Below are positions 18,475 through 24,608 of a stretch of 24,608 nucleotides of DNA, piece after piece (position 1 is the stretch's first letter; the number at the start of each line of letters is the position of its first letter). A model generated the notes under the pieces. It ran no database searches and had not been told where the DNA came from. It worked only from the letters and a program-made list of their open reading frames with translations. Origin of the DNA: Balamuthia mandrillaris (Eukaryota > Discosea > Longamoebia > Balamuthiidae); the NCBI GenBank assembly GCA_031835245.1, contig JAVKOQ010000605.1, positions 1 to 24,608 of the forward strand. Reading direction: 5' to 3'. Position numbers and translations under genes: made by a program.

Positions 18475-18651
18475 TCTATACTCACAAAAAAACCGGCCAC
18501 GCCAGCGTCACGTTTGTGTCTCCCCGTTGCTCCTTCTTCCTCATGGCCCGGACTCCATGAAAGAACAAGGGTACTACCACTGGAGCAGGGTCATGAAAAA
18601 GAACGTATTGCAAAAGAAAAAAAAAATCTGTTTGTCACATTTATGCAAAGA

Positions 18652-21072
18652 CTACATCAAACGAGTGTGTGTTATTACCCATCCTCGCCGGGATTGCTGA
18701 TAACGAAAAGGTTTCACTTGGTGGGTGGACCATATGAGTACTATTACTACTCTGTCAAGGGTCGGGTGTGTCGGTAGAGCCAGTCCATTGCTGCACTCTC
18801 TGGCGCCAACAGAGGAGAAACCATTTGTTACTGTCATTCCAGGAACTAGTGCAGTACGTGTTGGTGTCTCACGTAAGCCGATTCCTATGTTTGCAAAGAG
18901 AAAGAATTAAGTAATTGTGGCAGATCCAATCAAGCAAGCATTTAAAACCTTGTGGTCCCTCGTGGACGTTAAGAAAAGCGCCAACGCCATGTCCGGTTCC
19001 ATGTCTGTAGTCAAGACCGTCTTTCCAAAGTGGTAGGCGGGCCAACACATCCATTTGGTGCCCTAGATGTTGGTGGTAAGTAGATTGTTCCTTTGTACAC
19101 TGCTATGAGGTGATGCGGGGGCTGGTTGACCTGTTGTTCCATTAGGAAAGATGGCCATGCTTAAACTGATATGGCCTTGAAGTACACGTGTAAAGCAGTG
19201 CTTCTCATATTGGCTTGGAGAACCAAAGTGCATAGTACGAGTCACGTCTGTAGTCCCGTCTCTGCGTTTTGTTCGATAAAAAACAAATGAGAACACCACA
19301 AAACCAAATAGAGTATCAAAGCGATATACCTATATTGGCCTCCAGAGTCACAAAGGAACATTTGATCTTTCCTGACAATAGCACAGCTTTCGGGAGCGGG
19401 TTTGTAATGAATAATTGCTCCATTTGGACCCGAGCCAGCAATCGTATCAAAGCTTAATGAAATAAAGTCTTTCTGTTCTCTGTTTTTTGTTTAACAGAAC
19501 CAATACAGATTAGAGTTTAAAGAAAAAATGGAAGGTAGCATCAACATTACTTTCTGAACCCTTCCAACTTATCCGAAACAGAAACCTCAGTTTCAGTTCC
19601 TGACTCAATTGCTGTTTCAAGCCAGCTGAAAAAGTTGATCTATTGAATATAAATGGCTCAGTTAAAGCAAGAAGGAAACAACAAGAAAAATGAAGTACCA
19701 ATGCTGCAGCATCTCTCAAATGGCATTGACGAAGTCCTTCTAGTTCAGTTTCGTTCTTAATGGCTTTGGGTAAACTCAGAGGAGAGAAGTTTTCATAGGT
19801 GTTTGTGGTTGACAAGCAATCTGCAAGCGCCTTGCTGCATTTTTGCGAATCAACCCATACACGCTAAAGCAAACTTTGGTCAATATGAAAAAGCAGAAGC
19901 AAGCGAAGAACTTAAAAAAATAGAAACGGAAAACAAACCTTATTTTCTGCGTTGAGTTGTTTCAAATCGTCAAAGATCTGATTGTAAGGCAACAACTTTA
20001 CATCCGACAAATGTTGTTCTGCTTCCTCATCCAGCTTGTGCTTGTCAATATACAGAGAGATGTCCTCTTTGGTTACTAAAATATAGGCTTGTACAACAGG
20101 GTTAAAGGGAATATCGCTGCCTCTAATGTTAAGCAACCCTATTTTGAAGCATCAACGAAAAAGAATGAGCACTACCAACACACGCAAGGTGGTATACCAC
20201 CAACATACATGCCACTTCATCCAAAGCAGAGACAACAACAGCAGCAACTTTAGCGTTTGCCATAGCACCCCTCAATTGAGCAATCTTATCTTGATAGCTC
20301 TGGCCCGCATAGGAGAGCGGGTGCACCATCACCTTGCCAAGAGGAGCAGGAGGCTTAGCCTCTCCCCACACGATGTCCACTGGGTTTTCCTCCACCGAAA
20401 CCAGCTCGATGTCGTGCTGCATGAAAGTGTTGAGGTAGGTTCTTGCCTCAGCCACAGACATTACCTTGGCGTCTATGCCAACACGCGAGCCCGCTGCCAG
20501 CTCCTGTTAAAGCATAGCGTTTGTTAGAAGAACAAATTGATGAACAACTAAGGTGAGTAGATGATATGAAAGAAACCTTGCTCAACCACTCGGGGACAGA
20601 GGGAGTCTCAGGCAAACGATCCTTCATCAACACCCAGTTGTCATCAAGCTCAGTTGTGGCCTTTTTGAAAAGATGGGAACAAGAACAACATTAGAGGAAA
20701 AGAAAAACAGAGCGAAAAGAAAGCAAGCCGCAAAACCTGCAAGAAGTAGCGCCCATCAGTCCAAAGCCTGGCTTTGCCTTCCAAAGGAATCACAGCAGTG
20801 CCCGCCGAGCCAGTGAACCCACTTATGAACTGTCTTCTTTTGTCACACTCAGCAATGTACTCGCTCTGTTCGAAAAGCGGTGGCAACTCTCGGTTAGTGT
20901 CATCCCTTCACCTATCTCTCCCACTTTACGGAGGGATGGGAGAAGGCACCATGTGAGCATCGTTGGTAGGAACCACAAAGGCATCCAGTTTTTGAGCCCT
21001 CAAAAGCTCTCTCAGTCGAGCCAAGCGCTCTCCTGAGCTGTTTGGTTTGGCCCCAGCTTGTTTGCTCTCCAT
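18652..21072 (-). CDS. XPNPEP1: Aminopeptidase P (Xaa-Pro aminopeptidase), C-terminally truncated
   Basis: Eleven in-phase exons encode about 505 recognisable residues: 20950-21072, 20737-20865, 20577-20660, 20209-20503, 19939-20138, 19699-19863, 19551-19639, 19330-19452, 19131-19261, 18949-19062 and 18822-18884. The family removes N-terminal residues that precede proline and is a cytosolic dimetal enzyme of the pita-bread fold. Landmarks are [84 protein letters not shown] (both metal Asp), HGTGHGVG (metal His) and [10 protein letters not shown]. After PGMTVTN the expected EPGYYE...GIRIEN segment with two metal Glu ligands is absent. The last exon ends at a proper donor (AATG|GTTTCT), but no following exon is found before VAC14. 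Reading on gives 57 unrelated residues to a stop at 18652. As it stands the product should be inactive; a deletion, a decayed gene or an assembly error are all possible. Confidence 0.85.
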
Positions 21073-21235
21073 TGCTTCCTTCCTTCGTTGTTCTCTTCTT
21101 CGTGCGTTGGTGAGTTTGTGTGGGGATATGTATTGTGAGGGGTCAGCAGAGACACTCCCTGCTTATTGCAGGTGGAGAATTTCTCACTCCATTTTTGTTG
21201 TTCCATTTATTTCACATTTGCATTTGTGCTGCATG

Positions 21236-21259
21236 TCTCTCTCTCTCTCTCTCTCTTCG

Positions 21260-21293
<34 letters not shown>
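21236..21293. repeat. (CT)n microsatellite between aminopeptidase P and the F-box gene
   Basis: CT run with TTCGT and TT interruptions in the 238-bp gap between the aminopeptidase P start (21072) and the F-box/WD40 stop (21311). It is purine on the sense strand of both flanking genes, unlike the intronic tracts. Confidence 0.95.
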
Positions 21294-21310
21294 AAGTGGA
21301 GCTGTAGGTT

Positions 21311-21811
21311 TTAGCTAAAGTCCCACACCTTCACGGTTTTATCGGCTGCGCCGCTGACAATGCAGCTTTGGTCGAACTTGACGCAGCGAACGTTTCCTGG
21401 TGTAGAAGAAAGGAGGCGTGGCCAACCATCAAATAAGGATCAACCATATAGCATTACCACGTTTTAAAAAGCAAGTACCTTTGTGATGAAGGAGCCGATA
21501 CCTCAGCTGCATCATTCGCCAATCCCACACTTTGATAGCAAACTCTTGCTCATAGCCGCCGCTTACCTGTTCAATACATTAGAAACCTGTTTGTCATCAA
21601 ACTGTTACAGGACGAACCATTTTAGTGTCATCAAACTGAAGACCCAGAACGAAGGAATTATGTTTGTCAAGAGTGTGCACGCATTGCCCAGAGTTCAGAT
21701 CCCAAATCTTGATTTCTCCCTTGCTGCCGCTTGCCACACAATTGTGGCGGAAGTACAGGCAAAATACACCTCCTTTTATCATATGGTTAAGTTGTGTTGT
21801 CTTGTGGACAT

Positions 21812-21847
<36 letters not shown>

Positions 21848-22893
21848 TGGTGGCCCTGGAGCTCCTGAAGAGGTTTGCCAACTTCCATGTCCCAAACACA
21901 AAGCGTTCGGTCTCCACTTCCGGCTCCACTTATAAGAGTATTACCTTCATATTGAAGACAATATATGTCCTAATCAATGAAAAGAGATTGTTAGAAATAC
22001 AACATAAAGTCCCGAAGCGGCGAGACTTACATGCTTGTGTCCTCGTAAGATCTTTGTACATTTCTTGGTACGCATGGACCATACTGTTGAATCAATGTTG
22101 GGTTAGGTGCATGAAATGTCAGAGAGAGAGAGGAATAAAGTAAATAAGAAAAGGGATAACCAACTTCTCATCGTGCGATCCGTGGCGCCGCTTACAATTT
22201 TATCCTGGTCGTATTGCAGAGCAAATACACCGCCCTTGTGTCCTTCTAAAGTGTGGAGACATGCTCCTGTGCGCATGTCCCTACATGATATAACAGTCAA
22301 TTATCTGCTTACAGTCAAGGGATTGGTGAGAGGAGATACCAAATCTTCAAGGTCCTATCCTTAGTACCCCCTCCAGAAATGATGCGTGATTCATCAAATT
22401 GAACGCTTTTTACAGTATATACATGGCCCTTGAGGGCGTGCACGCACTGCTTTGTTTTTAGGTCCCATACTGTACATGTGGAGCCGAGAACACATTTGTT
22501 GGGTGGGAACAAAAGAAAGAATGAGAGGAAGAAGAAGGGCAGAGCCCAAGCAAAAGGACCGACCTTTCACTGTTTCATCGGCAGAGCCGCTAACTATTTT
22601 ATCTTGATTGAAGGCCACGCAGAGGACAGCGCTGGGGTGGTGCAAAGAATGGACCTGATAGTTTGCCTCCTTCCAATTCCTCTCGCAGTGACATGCTCTC
22701 ATGAAACTCTCCCTCCACACGAAGCGTGAAGAGTCCATATGCTGTTGGGCACAGGCAGAAGTGGATGGGGTAGAAGCAGCAACACCTGACTCCTCTGTTC
22801 CCTTCAGCTTTTCATGAGCACCACCAATAGACGTCCCTTTGGATTCCGGCATTCAAGGCTCAATAAGCAAAAAAGACCAGAGAAAAGGAGGGA

Positions 22894-22933
<40 letters not shown>

Positions 22934-23509
22934 TGAAGAGAAAGAGAACCTCTTGAAAGAAGAGCAAAACTTGGCCTTTTTTTCCATCTCTTGAAGTAAA
23001 GCTTCCTCCACAAAAGGTCGTCCGAGGCGAGACGAGTCCATGTGGTTGACAAGCAAGTCATCGTGACAAGATCCCTTTCCGGAAGGAAGGCGAGGATTTG
23101 CAAAATGACCTGTAAACATTCAGTGTAAGGTGATTATTTGATGTTTTAAAGCAAAAGGCGAACCTCTTCTGGCAGAATGGCAAAGTAGCCTTCCGTCGCA
23201 GCGGCGATCGGCAGTTGCCTTAGTTTCTTGATGTAGCGAAAGAGATGAGTTAGCAAAAGGCCTTTTTTTTTTTTTGAAAGAGGATGCACCAACCAAAAAG
23301 TCCAGGAAGCGAGAGGTCTCCTCCAACCGCTCATCAAAGTCCAGAGTGAGGGCCTCGAAGCGCAGCAGCAAGTCCTGGAAATGAGAAGCCACTCCTCTCG
23401 CTTCCAGCTCCTTGGCCGCGGCGCTCATCTCCTCCCTGAACCCGCAAAGCCGTTGCTGCAACGCAGCAAAGTACTCCTCCTGTGCGGTCTCGCTGGGTTC
23501 CTTTGCCAT
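21311..23509 (-). CDS. F-box/WD40 protein, putative SCF ubiquitin-ligase substrate receptor
   Basis: 487 residues from eleven in-phase exons: 23294-23509, 23164-23226, 22950-23109, 22564-22836, 22340-22469, 22165-22280, 22031-22083, 21846-21969, 21618-21772, 21479-21566 and 21311-21396. Residues 1-72 are helical with coiled-coil character (LQQRLCGFREEMSAAAKEL). An F-box lies at about 88-137 (LPEEVILQILAFLPERDLV, then WRKLYFKRW). From about 190 to the C-terminus seven WD40 blades are readable, with blade ends VWDL, IWDM, IWSM, VWDM, IWDL, VWDW and VWDF. The last blade ends with the stop, giving a complete propeller. Known F-box/WD40 proteins bind SKP1 through the F-box and phosphodegrons through the propeller; the substrate here is unknown. 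The acceptor for exon 22564-22836 (CCAAAG|GGACG) is the least certain junction; it is fixed by phase and by a stop just upstream. It is transcribed divergently from MED4. Confidence 0.93.
21815..21845. repeat. (GA)n microsatellite abutting a splice donor in the F-box/WD40 gene
   Basis: Intron 21773-21845 begins on the sense strand as GTCTCTCTCT: the donor GT is the first part of the CT run itself. Confidence 0.95.
22899..22931. repeat. (GA)n microsatellite in an F-box/WD40 intron
   Basis: Lies in intron 22837-22949. On the sense strand the donor GTTCTCTTTCTC is followed closely by (CT)n. Confidence 0.95.
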
Positions 23510-23765
23510 TTGCCTCTGCTTCTCTCTCTGCTTCCCTCTCTCGCTACTTTTCTGCTACGCTTTTTTCTTTCTTTCTTCCTTTGCTTATGTCATGTCGTCT
23601 TGAAACAGATCTACAAGCATTTCACGTCGTCATGGCGCTATCTACCTCAAGAGAAAGGACCATAGACATTTTGTTCGTCTGAGTTGTCTAGCTTAGTGTG
23701 GATCACTAGGGAAGAGCTGACCTTGGTGGTTTCCTCACCAAGACTAATAACACACAACAAAAGAG
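23510..23765. promoter_or_regulatory. Bidirectional promoter region between the F-box/WD40 gene and MED4
   Basis: 256 bp separate the two start codons, which point away from each other, so both promoters must lie here unless they are further inside the genes. The region is C/T-rich on the plus strand next to the F-box start. It contains CATGTCGTC (23591-23599) and the 16-bp element at 23619-23634. No TATA box is evident. Confidence 0.6.
23619..23634 (+). promoter_or_regulatory. Promoter element copy 3 (ATTTCACGTCGTCATG)
   Basis: A 16-bp exact match, in reverse complement, to plus-strand positions 18459-18474. It lies 132-147 bp upstream of the MED4 ATG, in the same orientation relative to MED4 as the VAC14 copies are to VAC14. 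The core resembles a bZIP-type ACGT site, but the factor is unknown. Confidence 0.55.
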
Positions 23766-24608
23766 ATGGAGAAGAGAGCAGGAGAGGAGGGAGAGAAGGG
23801 TTGCGCCACGGTGAAGGACAATGTCAGGGTGTGCTTGGATGCCTACGCGGACCTGTCCAAACAACTCATCCGGTGCCTGTTGTCTCCCTCCAGAGGCGGA
23901 ACCGCGGAGCAGGGCAAGCCGCAGCAGCTCATGCGACAGATCCTTGAGCAAGACGCTCAGCTGTTACGCTGTGTCGCTCAGCGTAAGTTTTTCTTTGTTT
24001 GATTATCATCCCATTTTTTTCTTCTTCTTCTTTCTCACTTTGTACAAAACAATAAAGTGCGTTCGCATCAGGTCATGCAACAAAAGATTGCCAAGTTGGA
24101 AGAGCAGGTGCAGGACAAGGACAAGCTGATTGCGCAGCTGGCCATCCAGCTCAAGGCCGTGGAAGGCCTTTTGCTCAACGTCATCGAGGAGAGCAAAGCC
24201 AGCTTGGGCATTTCGCGAGAAGAGGAGGAGGGGGAAACGGAGGAGGAGAACGGCAAAGCGGCTGCTGCAGCAGAGCTGAGCCCTTTGAAAGGCATCAAGG
24301 TGGACGAGGTGGTGTCCTACGCTCATAAAATTAGCTACACGACGGCGGCACCGCCCAACTGGAACCCCTCCATGCCGCTGCTCATGTTCCGGCCGCCTGC
24401 CCCGCAGGAAGAACAGATCAGAGCCGGTCTCCATTACACCTTGACTGGTTGGTTTTGCTTTTTTGCTCTGTTCTCTCTCCCTCTCCTTTCTCACCTGTTC
24501 TCTCTTCTTCTTCTTGTTCTTCTTCTTCTTCTTCTTCTTCTTCTTCTTCTTCTTCTTGTTCTTCTTCTTCTTCTTCTTCTTCTTCTTCTTCTTCTTCTTC
24601 TTCTTCTT
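23766..24608 (+). CDS. MED4: Mediator complex subunit 4 (5' part; continues beyond window)
   Basis: Exons are 23766-23982 and 24058-24447, then an intron that runs off the window. The 202 residues seen match MED4, a middle-module Mediator subunit that helps link activators to RNA polymerase II. They comprise an N-terminal helical region (VRVCLDAYADLSKQLIRCLL), a coiled-coil centre (VMQQKIAKLEEQVQDKDK), an acidic linker, and the signature region VDEVVSYAHKISYTTAAPPNW followed by RAGLHYTL. The first intron is GC|GTAAGT...AAAG|TGCGT, phase 1. The start at 23766 is the first ATG after the divergent promoter. The third exon lies beyond a long (CTT)n tract at the window end. Frames continuing into poly-Leu past 24447 are intron. 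Confidence 0.92.
24497..24608. repeat. (CTT)n microsatellite at the window end, in a MED4 intron
   Basis: More than 30 CTT units with two TTG interruptions run to the last base. The tract is pyrimidine on the MED4 sense strand, as in the other introns. Confidence 0.96.

Larger units (their letters stand above)
18271..18651. other. VAC14 5' flank (intergenic)
   Basis: Immediately upstream of VAC14. Contents: a GGAT/GGTG tandem repeat (about 18293-18330), two copies of a CATGACGAC-type element (18423-18438 and 18459-18474), and unremarkable sequence. The missing last exons of the adjacent aminopeptidase P gene are not here on either strand: no equivalent of EPGYYE or GIRIEN is readable. Confidence 0.65.

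Noticed and set aside
18660-18822. Possible small mobile element inserted in the aminopeptidase P tail (short GGTTTC inverted ends)
   Set aside because: Only six matching bases at the ends, no target duplication and no second copy in the window.

Overview
The window is nuclear DNA of an intron-rich eukaryote. I traced nine protein-coding genes and about 60 short introns, roughly 47 to 330 nt. The gene content (RasGEF with low-complexity Gln/Pro tracts, a ZZ-finger multidomain enzyme, an F-box/WD40 protein, VAC14, MED4), the short intergenic gaps and the dense (GA)n, (GAA)n and poly-A microsatellites fit a free-living protist. An amoebozoan is my best guess, but this is inference from style and not a placement. 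No tRNA, rRNA, CRISPR or recognisable transposon was found.

Layout, left to right: the 3' end of a selenium-binding protein / methanethiol oxidase gene (+, 1-550); a RasGEF gene (-, 710-4504); an EF-hand calcium sensor fused to an inositol polyphosphate kinase (-, 4907-7388); a ZZ-finger protein with a complete adenylation-carrier-reductase module, carboxylic acid reductase-like (-, 7935-12992); a PLP enzyme of the D-serine dehydratase / D-threonine aldolase family (-, 13139-15129); VAC14 (-, 15269-18270); an aminopeptidase P gene that lacks its last exons (-, 18652-21072); an F-box/WD40 protein (-, 21311-23509); and the 5' part of MED4 (+, 23766 to the window end), divergent from the F-box gene. 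Seven genes in a row lie on the minus strand, separated by 139 to 546 bp.

Exon models were built by hand from splice signals, reading phase and family conservation. Every complete model closes in frame except the kinase gene, whose first exon is one base out of register with its ATG. The genes do not form one pathway. Two touch phosphoinositide or inositol phosphate signalling (the kinase and VAC14) and one touches Ras signalling.

The most interesting items are the calcium-sensor/inositol-kinase fusion, the ZZ-finger carboxylic acid reductase with a duplicated N-terminal module, a 16-bp element shared exactly between the VAC14 and MED4/F-box promoters, pyrimidine-only orientation of intron microsatellites, two GC-AG introns, and the truncated aminopeptidase P.
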